Shown here piece by piece: positions 1-12,600 of a stretch of DNA of 64,000 nucleotides. The first letter of the stretch is position 1, and each line of letters starts with the position of its first letter. Origin of the DNA: Auanema rhodensis (lineage: Eukaryota; Nematoda; Chromadorea; Rhabditida; Rhabditidae). The position numbers were made by a program, and so were the translations under genes. A model generated the notes under the pieces. That model saw only the letters and a list, made by a program, of their open reading frames with translations, was not told where the DNA came from and did not search any database. The stretch lies in the NCBI GenBank assembly GCA_964057225.1, contig OZ059899.1, positions 16,314,501 to 16,378,500 of the forward strand. The letters run 5' to 3'.

Positions 1-363
1 ATTTCGAACGAAGCTAATGTCAAATCGAGGAGCATGGTGCGGACTATACAATGGCGTTGAGCATTGCCAGCTTTTTGTGTTTTGAGGTGACAGTCTATTC
101 TCGATAGGAGTATTGATCCCACTAAAGCTAGATTGATCGAAATGCTCATGATAGACTTTCGAATAATTATGATTTTGATTGTGTGGAATTTCCAGAATCA
201 CAAAGTTGTAAATACCATTTGATTTCTAAATAAAATATAATATTTAGTTCAATATATAATTTTACCAAAACTTGATCGAGTGATATATTATTTTCAACTA
301 TATCATCAATGGCGTCACCAAATATGTTTATTTGAATATGAAAATCGTGACACTTCATTGAAC
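1..363 (-). CDS. Unidentified gene, partial (two exons, runs off left edge)
   Basis: Two likely exons are seen, 266-363 and 1-224. The first has an acceptor ending TTTCAG and a GTAAAA donor. The 41-nt intron ends in TTTAG, and the join is phase 0, after which the second exon stays open to the window edge (about 75 codons). The encoded stretch is hydrophilic and rich in Asn, His and Ser, with a segment reading SFSGINTPIENRLSP, and has no domain I recognise. The upstream exon must end in phase 1 and I could not fix it. The region 364-540 contains only short open pieces. The gene lies downstream of tax-2 on the same strand. The evidence is splice-site and frame consistency only, so the function is unknown. 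Confidence 0.4.
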
Positions 364-757
364 CTGAAATGCTTAAACTTCGAGAAAATTAAATTAAATA
401 ACAAGCATGTTTCAGATTAATTCAATTTTTTCCGTTGTGGGACCTTAAATTTAAATTTCCAGCGCTTCAGCTTCAGCTGAGCTACTCAACAAAGAGATCA
501 TCAACTATCCAGGCCTGATATTAAGCTCAAAGTATTTTAAAAATTAAAAACAGATTTCAATATATATATATATATTAATAAATATTATGAATTATAATAT
601 AATTTAACTTTATTACTATATTTTGAATTTTAAATTTACACGTAAAGTATTGAAATTACAAAAGCAGTAAACATGTAATTATGAAATTTTCATAATAAAA
701 TCAATAAATTTGTCAAATTATTTATATGAAATACAAGTAATTTTAATAGATAATATA
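364..757. other. AT-rich spacer downstream of tax-2
   Basis: About 400 bases with no supported exon, strongly AT-rich, including a short TA run near 560-575. It holds the probable tax-2 polyadenylation signal (see 609-614). Missing upstream exons of the partial gene at the left edge may lie around 460-535, but no convincing donor was found. Confidence 0.5.
609..614 (-). terminator. Polyadenylation signal AATAAA for tax-2
   Basis: The plus strand reads TTTATT, which is AATAAA on the gene strand. It lies about 145 nt after the tax-2 stop codon at 758-760. It is the first perfect hexamer I noticed downstream, so it probably sets the 3' end of the transcript. Confidence 0.5.
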
Positions 758-2972
758 TTAATTATTTTTTTTAGTAAAAATATCATCTTCATCTTCTTCA
801 ATATCGCTGCCGAAATCACTGTCAAAATCAATGCCATCAAAGGCGGAATCGTCATCAGAATCCTGATCTCTGGACCAGTTATATGCTGATGCTCGTCGTA
901 ATTCTTAAATATTATGAATAATTTCTAAATTTACCGTTCTAAATTGATTGTTTTACCTGTAGGATCACGCTCCAACACATCCTTTAATTCCTTTGTTGTC
1001 TTATTATCAGGAGGCAAAATTTCGGCGACAACTCGTAACATCTTCGGTGTACTCAAACATGAGATCTTGCAAGTTTCTTCCAACCCCTTGTCTTCAGTCT
1101 TAGATTCCTCAGTTTTCTTATCATTTTTCAACATTTGTCTATATATTTCATTCATAATTGTTTAAATAAATCAAATAAACATACGCTGCTTTTTTCTTGA
1201 GCAAAGCTTGAGCTTGGGGATAATACTTAATAACATCATTCAAATCTTCTTTTCCTAATACGAAAAGAGTTGTATATCCTTTAGCTTTAATAGAAGCAGT
1301 TCGTCTATTATTCCCACCAATAGCCAATAAACTATAAATTTTTCGACTTTAATCGATATATCATGTTGAGCTTACCTAATTTCTCCAAATACTGATCCTT
1401 GAGTTAGTTCAGCAAATACTTTTTCATTGTTATCTCCACCTACTACTTGAAGCACACCTTGATTAACGATATACATTTCTTTTCCTACATCTCCCTTAAA
1501 TAAAGAAAATTTAAAAATTTTTCAAATTTCAAGAATAGCAAACCTTTTTACAAACAAGATCACCTGGTAAAAAGATAACAGGTCTAAGTTTAAGAACAAG
1601 ATCTCGAAGTAATGCTCGATCACAATCCTAAATTGAAATATAAAATATAAATATTTATCATTGAAATTTTAATATATACCTGGAATAATTGAACTTTACT
1701 CAAAGTATTATAATGAACAGATAAAGCTAAATCAGTTTGAAGTTTAAGCGGAAGTTTCTCAATTAATTTCTTTTCATCTAAATATTAGTTATTAGTTATC
1801 AGAATATTATCTAACAACAATGTACCTAACGTCTTCTGTTGTTGCCATGTATAGATGAACCAATCACGAACTCTATCAGTTAATTCTTTTGTCAAATTCA
1901 ATCGTTTGCATTCTCCTAATGCTAAATCCATTTTTCTTTGATATTCCTCTCTATTACGATTTGCATTTGATACGATATCACGAATCTAAATAAGATGGTT
2001 GGACGTCAAACTTCAGAATCTGAGAATTACTTGTCCAAGCAGCAAAGCGAATACAAACACACCCATCATCCAAGAGAATGTCATATAAATATATCTGAAG
2101 ATAGAAAACATGTTTAGTTTTCCGGTATACAACATTTCAAAAAAAATCATCTTAAACTTAAAGCTTACTCAATAACATTAGTTGGAGCTGGATTATTACC
2201 GGTTGATGTAGCAACAGCAGCTGTGAAATAGAAACACCGGATATAAGCATTTCCTGGTTATATGAGATGAGAATTCAGAAATTTCGATGATTACCGTAAT
2301 ACCTTGATTGTTATAAACCCATTTATTCAAGTAATATTTTCCATTTTCCATATAAGCTATTTGACCAAAAGCTTGCCAAGCACTCAACATATAGTATATG
2401 CAACTATTACAATGAATTATATAAACCATATATGATAATGTTCGAGCTATTCTTAATTATATTGTGTTATGAAGCTTAATCTCAATGAAATGTGCTCAAA
2501 CCTAATAGCGTATGGGTTTGAGACAGCATTATCCAACATATCGAATAAAGCCCAGAAAGCATCAATCTGAATAAGTTTAATATTTCAAGTTTCAACTTCT
2601 TTAGCATTTACTTTGAGAATTCGATTTGCCCGGAATATAGCAATAGGACCAAAAAAGATATATGCTAGATCTATTGGTAGAATACTGATGAAATCAATGA
2701 AAAATAGGCGACTTCTACGATAGTTTTGTCTCATTTCTCTGGGATCAGACTACAAATTTTCAAATTTACATTTACAACTGAGAATAAGAATAATGAAAGT
2801 TGAATACAAAATTCTTACAATAGATCTTCCTCCTCTCATAAATCGAAGACGAGGTTTGATAAGTATCATATCAATAAGATATATACCATCAGATATATAA
2901 TCAACTGTCATCCAATAGGCTATATTAGTTTTGGTCTAAAACTTGATTTTGAAAACTTATTCAAATACTATA

Positions 2973-3041
<69 letters not shown>

Positions 3042-5304
3042 TATATCATACCTGATATGGATAACTACTTCGTAAAGGAACACAAAAAGCATTATAAAGA
3101 AAGGCTGAAGTTACAAATGCTAGCCATATCATATAGAATTTTCCTTAAAAACACTTCAAGTTTTATAGGAAATCACGAAAAACTCAGACCATATTGATGA
3201 ATACTTTCAGGTAAAGGATTACATCTTCTACGTGTTTCATCTGAAACATCAGCTGTTTTCTGAAAATAAGAAAATAAATTGAATAATATCATCAAAATTA
3301 ATAAGAAAAACATTAATTGTTTCTTGTTATGTCATCTTGGTTCTGATGTTTCAAGAGTCAAATATTCATACCTGTAAACCAATTAAAGACATTAAACTTG
3401 GTCTTTTCTCATCTTTTGGAACAACTGAACTAATTATTGAAAGATTATCATCTGGTGTTTCTTTTAGCAATGTGTCTCGTACTGTAGATGTACGACGTTG
3501 AACCTTAATAAGCACGAAATAGGAGGTTGACGAAGAAAAAAAAGAAGAAGAACCGTACCTCTTTCGCTAATACATGCAATCTCTCCTTCATTATGAATGA
3601 TATTTGGGAGCTGACATCAAAATCACTGTTAAAGCTACTGCTCATCATGGAAGCACGTCGGTATGATATGTTAGCATCATCTAGTTCATCTGAACCTCAT
3701 AAGCTATTAAAAGAAGTTTTGTATTTACCTATGGGAAGTCCATCTTCATCTTCCACCTGAATAGCAATTTGTGCTGGTGGTTGTTGGATCTTAGGAATAC
3801 TCGGTGCGCGAGCTGAAGCCTGAGCTCTGAAAAAAGTACAATCAGTAACTTTAGCTGGAAAAGAGGTCAATGAAGTACTAGACTTACGAGTCAATTGAAA
3901 ATCTAGGACTGAAGTCATCATCATCTAATCGTTGAGGTTGTGATTGTTTCTACAATTATGAACATTAGCAGGGAAATTACAATGAGTCAAACTTGAATTT
4001 TATCTCCCTCTCTCTTCCCATCTCTCTCTCTCTCTCTCTCTCTCTCGTCTTATTGATGTCTGTACCAACTTACGTAAGTTAGGATAGATTTAACAGCACT
4101 CCAATGTTTTTTCGGGGCAAATGCAACTTTTTTAGTTTTACCTCCAATTTTACTCATTAACTTTCTAGAACTTGCAGTTTTTGTGAAAATTTAGGTTAAA
4201 TTAAGGTTAACTGAGAGTTTTTTTTAAATATTACAAAAAATAAAAGAATTTCGATAATGAAAAAAGTTCTAATGAAAGAGAAGTCATTGAAGTGGAAATG
4301 AACGTTGAAGCCAAGATATTTTTTCAATTTTCTTTGATCAAAAATTTAAAGAATTTTCAAAAATTATACAACGAAAAGTACTCATAATGAGCATAACGTT
4401 GTGGTTTTCAATTAGTTATCCATTCATAACAAATGAAATCAAAGCATATTATCAAACATATAGTTTAGTATAAAGATGAATGCCATAGAAATTTAGAAAA
4501 GAATATTTCTTTGTACCTGTAACTCTCAATATCAATTGAAATATTTGCTATTTATATACAATAGGTTAATCTATTCTCTTTATAAATCTAAATGTTGAGA
4601 TTAGACACCAAAATATAGAAATTGAGGAACATATAGAAGATAAACAGCAACTACATTATTTTTGTCTTTCACTTCGTACGAAATAGCCTCATTTATTATC
4701 TGCTCTGCAATTATTTTCTTTGTTTTCATAACTTCTTCAAAAGATAGTGGTGATTTTCAAAACAGTTTAACTATGTCCAATGCTTATGAGTATCAAAACA
4801 AACTTTAATTTTTCATTTCTGGCTTTATCGTCTTTGAGCGTAACTTTCTTACTTATTTTTATTTTGTAGCTACTTCCTCACTATCGAGTGTGGTGCTTAT
4901 TTATTAAAATTATATATTATATTAACTAATATATTATATTTTATAATATTTCCTTTAAATTGTATATAATATTTTATAACCTTATATCATTTACTTTATT
5001 TTTTTTCATTATTTTACCATATTCATCCATAAATTATTAAGTTAATTAGCATATCAAAACGTCATGCATCTGTACGCTTTGGTAATAAGAGCTCATTTTC
5101 ATGTTTTTTTCTCTCACGAGCGGTTGCATTTAACGATCAAAAATATTAAGAAAACTAATCTGTTATTTGTATTGTATAACTCAAGAGAATTTAAAATATT
5201 TTCTCACTTTAATACAATTTGATATTTTAACTTACGTGGCTATTAACTATCATAAAACGTCGATAACGTATACGTTTATCCATTTCGTTTTCAGGATCAC
5301 CCAT
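758..5304 (-). CDS. tax-2: Cyclic nucleotide-gated channel beta-type subunit (TAX-2)
   Basis: This gene encodes a CNG channel subunit. In C. elegans TAX-2 pairs with TAX-4 in sensory cilia and carries cGMP-gated cation current for smell, taste and temperature sensing. Exons read in order on the minus strand: a disordered N-terminus (about 5304-3400); S1 (3049-3150); S2-S3 (2820-2935); S4 region (2600-2760); S5 and turret (2290-2560); the pore helix and filter with TSTGNNPAP (2170-2262); S6 with [19 protein letters not shown] (2026-2096); then C-linker and a cyclic-nucleotide-binding domain with [13 protein letters not shown] and [19 protein letters not shown] (1200-1990). The acidic tail ends in a stop at 758-760. 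The filter lacks the canonical acidic residue of alpha subunits, which fits a beta-type subunit. The start is uncertain: a 23-codon exon begins at 5304, while a second ATG at 4157 sits just after a TTCTAG acceptor. Confidence 0.9.
2976..3038. repeat. (TA)n microsatellite in a tax-2 intron
   Basis: An uninterrupted run of alternating T and A of about 63 bases sits in the intron between the exons for S1 and S2-S3 of tax-2. It is self-complementary and likely variable in length between individuals. It also produces a spurious Tyr/Ile-repeat reading frame on the plus strand. Confidence 0.95.
4021..4046. repeat. (TC)13 microsatellite in a tax-2 intron
   Basis: A pure dinucleotide TC run of 26 bases lies in the intron that follows the exon ending SAVKSILTY. 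On the gene strand it is GA, with less regular TC-rich sequence just before it. Confidence 0.9.
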
Positions 5305-5587
5305 TATTTTCCTATAACAAACTAATTTTATCAAATAAGTATCAATGCTAATTATTAAGTATATTTCTAACAAATATAAATATTCTGATGATTATTATAC
5401 AATGGCTTGTTTCAGAGAATATAAGTAACTAATGAAGCAACTAATGAAGCAGATACATCATCGAAAAGACATGTTCAATGACTCAACTAATTGACAATGA
5501 AAATAAAAAAAAACCAAATGTCACACTTGGAGCTAAATTGTATAATTAGAATAACGTTAAGTATCACAAAAGGATAATGACAATCAT

Positions 5588-5601
5588 ATAGCTATGGTTA
5601 C
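5588..5601 (-). promoter_or_regulatory. X-box-like (RFX/DAF-19) site upstream of tax-2
   Basis: On the gene strand the 14-mer GTAACCATAGCTAT matches the general X-box GTHNYYATRRNAAC at 12 of 14 positions, with misses at positions 12 and 14. It lies 284 nt before the ATG at 5304. X-boxes recruit the RFX factor DAF-19 at ciliary genes in C. elegans. That this one works is inference. Confidence 0.3.
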
Positions 5602-5865
5602 TAGGTGATGAACATGAACATCATCGCCAGCCTTCACGCTATCCTCTTTAGTCGATCAATATGCGAGAGACGGGTTGAAATCTATGATAACAGATTAGAG
5701 TAGATAAAGGAAATCTATCTATATTCTTCCGCTTATAATATTAAATGAGCTGGATAATGTTCGCGGCATATTCTCATATTATTTGTCAGCTAATTGTGAC
5801 TTGAATTTTTTGTCATATTAGGTTACTCTGTGACAGATACAAAGGAACTATATTCAAAGATAAAA

Positions 5866-5871
5866 TTTATT
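5866..5871 (-). terminator. Polyadenylation signal AATAAA for vab-10 B-type transcripts
   Basis: TTTATT on the plus strand, AATAAA on the gene strand, about 130 nt beyond the proposed vab-10 stop at 6002-6004. Confidence 0.5.
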
Positions 5872-6001
5872 ATTCAAATTATTAACCAACAACATTTCTC
5901 AGAATATTTTTGTGCAATTGGAAAAAAAAAACAAAAATAATTAAATATATTAATAAAACCGGTTATCATTAGAATAATTATAATTTCATAAAGCGTATAA
6001 T

Positions 6002-6620
6002 TTAGTTTTTGAACCTTGTAGCTGAGGAAGGTCTGGCAATTTTAGACTCTAAAAAATAAAAAAAATATTAGAGACTTACAAAGAAATGAAACTGACCTCC
6101 AATACTAACATCACTTGGTGCTCTTTCATGTTTATGTGGGAACATTGGTACACTTTTCTCACTTTTCTCGCGGATTTTCATTATGGGACCGGGAATTCCA
6201 GAAAATTCTCCGGAACGAGCATGTCGATTCTTTGTAAAAGCTCTTATAGTATCTACAGCATGAGATGGAGCTACATCTTTATATAATAAGTTGATGTTTA
6301 ATCGACCTACAATTACAAGATGAAAGATGATTGTAGAGAAAACACTAATACCTTTGGCTCTGCAAGGATCATGCTTGCCTAAAAATTCTTCTAATGATTC
6401 CCATCCTCCACCAACACGGACCATAACAGTTGACCGGAGGATACGAACCATACGTTTAATTTGAGTGTCACCAAACTGAAATCTTGAAATCAGAACAAGA
6501 AGTCTAATTTAATAATCTTACTCGATAGTGGCCATCGCTAATCTTCTCGATAACATATGGTTTACAGCAGCTACAAGCTTTGCTCTGTCTTGAGATTTCT
6601 TCATTAATTTTCTGATTCTC
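6002..6620 (-). other. vab-10: VAB-10 GAS2 (GAR) microtubule-binding domain and basic tail
   Basis: The GAS2 core spans about 6355-6620. Its exons encode a Cys-rich start ([14 protein letters not shown]), then [33 protein letters not shown] and [10 protein letters not shown]. The Cys-x-Cys and the late His/Cys that form the zinc site of GAS2 domains are present. After it come a linker (about 6075-6305) with Arg/Lys/Ser-rich sequence and a short last exon. This module binds microtubule lattice in the family. The tail is much shorter than in mammalian MACF1 and I see no SxIP end-binding motif in either reading of the last exon. Confidence 0.9.
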
Positions 6621-9600
6621 CGTTATAGGTTCACGAACACGCTGAAGAACAGGAGCATTGAGTATTATATTTGGATTTGCAGGAATAGGTTCTTCGGTTA
6701 AGATCAGATTCACAAGGATGAGCAAAATTATGAGAAAGAATATTTCCAAAATATCCTCCATGTTCATTCAAAATTTGAAAATGTTTAAACAAGTGATAAT
6801 GTTTGCTAAGCAAGTATATTTGAAGAAAATAAAAATGAAATAAAGATGGCATATAAACGCATAAACATACGTTTGCTAGATCAAATCGAAGAGCATTGAT
6901 AAACTGTTTAGATTCAATAAGCCCATCTCCTTTATCAAATAAGTTAGCTACTTTTTCCATTTCCAACCTTGATGTTGGGAATCCTGTAAAATTTGCTAAA
7001 CTCAGAAAGATAGACTTATTTGGAAACTTACTACTGGCAATGATGGCATCAATAAAAATATTTCGAGGTACTCTACCCGTATGTGATCTATCTATACGTC
7101 GGAAAAGATCAGTTACACGAGCCTAGAAATTAAATGTTATGATTAAATGGAGATAGATTTGAAAACATACCTTTCCGTGATCGTTGAACTCAACATAACG
7201 CTCCTTCCATTCTTCCCATTTCCATCCTTCTAGACGTTTCAATTCCTTCAGAAGTTCGTGTTGTTTATCTAAGGCAGCTTGATGGCCCATTGATTCAAGC
7301 CATAACTGTTTCCAGTCGGCTGATAGCTGTTCTGCCACAGGGTTTCTGAAAGAAAAAATTATACACAGTTAACTCAAGAAATATTGGTAATACCTGATGT
7401 TCTTTCTGACTGATTTTGTAGCATTTTCAATATCTGGCTGTCTTTCGCGTAAATCAAAGTCCAGATGTTCGTGGTCTTTTTGCATACAATCAAGCTGTAA
7501 ATCTAAGTGGTTATGAATAGGTTAAAAAAACACCAACCGTTTCCAGGTCACTTGGTAGGGGAACCGATGTCATGCTATTCAAATCATCACGTTTAGAGGA
7601 AACAAAATCTCGCAACTCTTTCAGCTTTTCATCAAGATCTTTCTCGTTTTGCTCTTCTTCAAGAAGGTGGAATTCACGGTCTCCAATTTTTTCTTGGATT
7701 TCGTTCCAACGTACACCAACAACTTTCAGCCAGTGTTTTACGTTTTGATCAGCTTTTGGATGACACTTAGAACGAATATCTTGTCCTTGAGCAAGAACAG
7801 ATTCCTTTTTAGGTGTTTGTTTATCCATCTCATCCTTGATGTCATTAATACCAGCAAGAGCAGCGGAAATTTCAACCACAGGCTTCTAAAATAATAATTG
7901 AAAAATACACAATCCTTCTAAAGATAATTAATACTTTCAACTTATTCTCGGCAGCAGCTAACCAATCGAGGATTTCATGAGCATTCTGATCAAATTCAGC
8001 AGCAATCTTTTCAGCATCATCAATAGAAGCGGCGCGTTTGCGAGCAGCTTCATCCAATTCAGCCCATTTCTCTTGAAGACGATTGGCTGATTCTTGAACT
8101 GCTGGAGCTTCTTCTACACCTTTATCCAATAATTCCTTCGACTGTAAATAATAAATGAGATAAGAGCAAATTTATATAAAAATACTTTTTTCAATACAGA
8201 ATCTACTCCTTGGCGTTTGGCTTTTCTCTCGGCAGCACGATTTGCTTCAGCTTCCTTCAGTTGACGAACAGTCTCTAGATCTCCATAAACCTTATCATTA
8301 TCATCAGAGTTAAATCTTGACATTTCATCATCAATCCATTGCTCTAATTTCTGCATGGCTTCATCGAATGCACCTCCTTCTATAACAGCTTGTTCAGCAT
8401 CTCGTTGTTTGTCGAGACAGAGGGATGTTAATGATTTCCATCTCTTGGTTAATCCATTATTTCTATAAAATCTTTTATATGAACAGAGTGAAACGTTAAG
8501 CATACCTTGTATTAATGATCTTAGCTTCAGCCTTTGGAGCATGGTCAGCTAAAGTTTGTCCACGTTTCTTAGTAATATCATACTGAGGTTGACGTTCCGC
8601 TAATTCTTGTTGTATTTCTACAACATTCTCCAATTGGAGCTTCAACCGATCTACACTGCTGGTTGAGGGTGATTCTTCAGCCAATCTGCCTTCAACATCA
8701 TCAATCCAATTTTCAAGAGATTCTACTCCGGAGATCCAAGTTCGTGCTTCTTCAGCAGCAATGGTTAATTGCTGGAACAAACATGATAAATAGAAATATC
8801 TAACGTTTTAAAATATTTATTTACCTTTCCTCTGTCAGTATTTCGTGAAAGAACTTTTTCGAATCGATGTTTCAATGTTACAAGCTTGTTCTTAATAGGA
8901 ATACCATCCTTTGCTTCACAATAATATTGAAGACGAGTTCCAGTTGCTCGAAGATCAGCAACGATCTGTTTTCTGAAACAAATTATTCATTAATCTAACA
9001 GAACACATACGATTAGTACGTACCTTTCATTAACTTCATCAGTAAATTGATCATGACTTTCCAATTGGCTTTCCAGGACTTCAAGAATTCGACTAACAGG
9101 CGGAAGAGCGGTAAGCTTTTTCTCAGAGTACACCAACCAGGCGTCACATTCAATCATAGCATCATGAAGAGCAACAGCTTCATTCAATGCTACTTGAAGT
9201 TTTTTCTCTCGATCAACACACAATTCCTATAAAATCTCATTGAATATTGAACATATTTAAGATTTACTAACCTTAACTCTGGCCCATTTTGATTTCATCT
9301 GAACATAGTTTCTACCAATCCACGATTCGTGATCATTTCCGTGCTCAGCAAGGTACATCTCAGTTTTTCGTAGATACTCATCAAGTGAGGGACTGTTTTG
9401 TTCAACCTCAGCTTTCAGAACACGGAAATCGTCGAATTGTACTTCAGCAGTTTCTGGAAGTCCTCCAGGTGGTTTTGTTGTTGAGAGTTGAGGCTCAATA
9501 TCTTGAAGCCAACTAAGCCATCTTTCCAATTCGCCACCTACATTCTCAGCTTCTCCTCTTGCCTGAACACAACAACGTGAAAGGAATATACTTTAAGAAA

Positions 9601-12600
9601 AAACCTTTTCAAGTTGATTAGTTAACGTATATAAATCATTTTGAAGTTCTTTCCATTTATAATTCATAGAATCCATTTTAGCAGCAATTTCAGAATCAGA
9701 TTCTTCTTTAAGAAGATGCTGTGCAGCAGAATTCAGGGTTGTAACTCTGAAAGAACAAATAAAGTCGTTATGATTATGAATAAATGCCCTTATATAGTTA
9801 TGCAAACAAACATAAAGCATTCAAAATACTTCCAGCTTACCTTTGTTCATGAGAATGTACATCATTCTTAATAACAGCCAGTTTACAAAGTTTGATTTCC
9901 ACTTGTCTTAGGTTAGTAGCTCCACCTTCCTTCAACTCAGATAAAGATTCTCGAGTGTTGTCAATCCAAGAAATTAATTGATCAGCAGCATCAGATAGAC
10001 GTCCCATTTGCAACAAAGCTTTCTCAATCTAAAATTCCCAGTATACCATCGAATGCTGACATCGTAGCTCACCTTGTGTTCGCGATCAGCCAAAGCAGCA
10101 TACAGTCTTGCCCATCTAGCATTAAGATCACTAATTGGTTGACGAACCGCAGCAGCATGAAGAGATGAAGCTCCGTTAGCTAACTGAGCAGCAGTTTGTG
10201 CAAGTTGTTCTTTGACAAGTGCATGCTTATCAACGTCATTTTTGAACTGATGCAATGATTCCATCTCAATTGGTATTTCATCAATCTGAATTCACATATT
10301 TTCATTATTACTTACAAGCATTTAAAGAACCTTTAGATTATCAGCAGGTGGTAAGCTTTGAACATATCGTTCAGCCCGATCCAACCATTCCAACAGACCA
10401 GACAAATCACCATGGAATGACATAGCTTCATCCATAGCAGCAATCAAGTCTCTGTATAGATAGAAAATAGATTCATTGATATCAAAATATGGAATACCTA
10501 TTTTTCTCAGCAAAGAGCATTGTGATTGTGCTCCAATTTTCTTGAACTGCATCTACTTGGGCTTTCACAATGACTTGCTCCTCGGGTGGAATGACATCTG
10601 ATAGCGCGTTTCCAGCCTATAATGAAATTGTAAACATAGGTCAACTAATATCTATAATCGGATTTTTACAGATACACCTTCTTCAGAAGTGTTCAAGATA
10701 AAAATAAAACTTACACCACGTAAAGCCAAGATTCTTGGTCCAGTTGTAGACATAGCACCAGCTACATTACTCATGACAGCTTGCTGTTGTTGAATCTGCT
10801 CGGGTTGACCAGTAGCTGGTTCAACACAATCCAAGCGGACACGTAAGTCATCAACAGCTTTTTGACATATATCTAATTCACTCCAGAAAGTTTTTGCTTT
10901 CTCTAAGACATCTTTCAGGAAACTTCCGCGCAAGGCAGCTTCCTCTTCGATATCGCGCCACAACTTTTCAAGGCGTTCAAGCTTGTTTACAACTTCCTGA
11001 GCAGCAATGTCACCTAAATTCAGTACGTTTATGAGGTAGGTTGTAACATTCTAACCTTGTGGGGCATTAGCAAGCAATTCGGAAGCGCTTTCTTTCAAAG
11101 CAGCGTAAGTTCCTTCCTTGTCTCTCAGGCTTTCAAGAACAGCCATATTTTCGGCTAACTTGGCTTCAAGAACATTAGGATCAGCAGAGATCGAAGTGTT
11201 TTCACGGAGCTTATCAGCAGCGCCTTGGAGGTTTTCGACAAACTTCTCCAAGCGCTCACCAAATCCACTGGTGGCCTCGAAAATACTATCAAGAACTTGA
11301 CCACGCTTCCTTGCTGCGTCAAAAACTTCGTGGTATCTGTGAATGATAATATTAAACGTTTCAAGCGTGAAAACTCACTTCAAAACAATTTCATCAGCAA
11401 GTTCTCCTAACTTTCCGCCTTCGTGCTCAGAACAAAGCTCTTGCATAGCCTTAACATCAGACTGGAAGCGATCAACCAATGGCTTGTAAGCAGAGAGAGC
11501 ACCAATAAGTTCCTAAAACACTGTATACACAAAATATCTGAAACAAATTCACTCACTGAGTTGTGATCATGCATTCGACGTAATTCATTAGATGGAGTTA
11601 TAGTAAGGATTTCAGGAGCACATCTGAGCTCATCATCAATATGATCGATTGCAGAAGACAATTCATCAAATTCGGAAGTGAGCTGAGCTAACAGAGCAAC
11701 TGCTTGTTCAAGGCATTCAGTACGATCCATACAGAAGGAAGATACATCATCAACTAATTTCCGGCCATATTCACATTTCTCATTAATGGCAGCAAAACTT
11801 GGATTTTCCGCACCATCAGGACCAAGCTGTCGAATAACTTTCTTAGCTTCACTGATAAGTTCACGAAGTTTTGTTTTATTAGATGTTACATCTTCGTTCA
11901 TGATCTTTTGGTTCTTGAGCTGGATTTTAACGAATTCAGGATCGATAGATGGAGGTTGAGCTGTGACAATACGTTCACTAGCATCTTGAAGCCATTCAAT
12001 AATGAACTCCAGTTCATCCAAAACTTCTCTCGATTGTCTTTCAGTTAGATCTAGTCTCTCAGCTCTTCGGGCAACCTAAAATTATAAATGTTTATAGTTA
12101 TAGCGAATTAAACTATACCTTGTTAGCAATTTCGTGTACTCTTTTATTCATTTCAGCTGTATTCAGGTATAATTCTTCCGCTCGTTCAGGACTGCATAAA
12201 GCTTGAAGTTGACTAGAAACAGCCACAAGCTCGTCTACTTCAGGCCTAGAGCGAGCAACATCTTCTTCGATGGTGAAAATTAACTGAAACTTCATCGATA
12301 AACAATATAAAGATACAAAAACATACATGAGCTTGAGTTTCAACATCAGTGTCATCAACATTAAGCAGATCTTCTTCAACAGCTTCCACCCATTGCATTA
12401 CAGAATCAAAACCTTGATGGAACCGTTCTGATAAAGGTATAGCTTTTTCAATAGCAGCTAACTTGTCATCAGCAGAAGACATTAACGCTTGGTATCTAAA
12501 ATTTTGGAATAAAATAATAAGATTATAGAGATAATAGAGTTACAACCTCATTTTCAAGTTGTTCAAACGGTTTTGAACAAGAACAGCATCGTCAGGACTA

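Larger units (their letters stand above)
5305..6001. promoter_or_regulatory. Spacer between vab-10 3' end and tax-2 5' end
   Basis: About 700 bases with no supported exon. It holds the vab-10 polyadenylation signal (5866-5871) and, nearer tax-2, an imperfect X-box-like site (5588-5601). The spacing is too long for a typical nematode operon gap of about 100 nt, so tax-2 probably has its own promoter here. The second candidate start of tax-2, at 4157, would place extra 5' sequence between 4158 and 5304. Confidence 0.45.

Noticed and set aside
2943..3197. 84-codon plus-strand frame with Tyr/Ile repeats
   Set aside because: It is created by the (TA)n microsatellite. The real exon on the other strand is S1 of tax-2.
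5305..6001. Operon joining vab-10 and tax-2
   Set aside because: They are on the same strand but about 700 bases apart, well above the usual nematode operon gap. One is an epidermal/muscle structural gene and the other a sensory channel.
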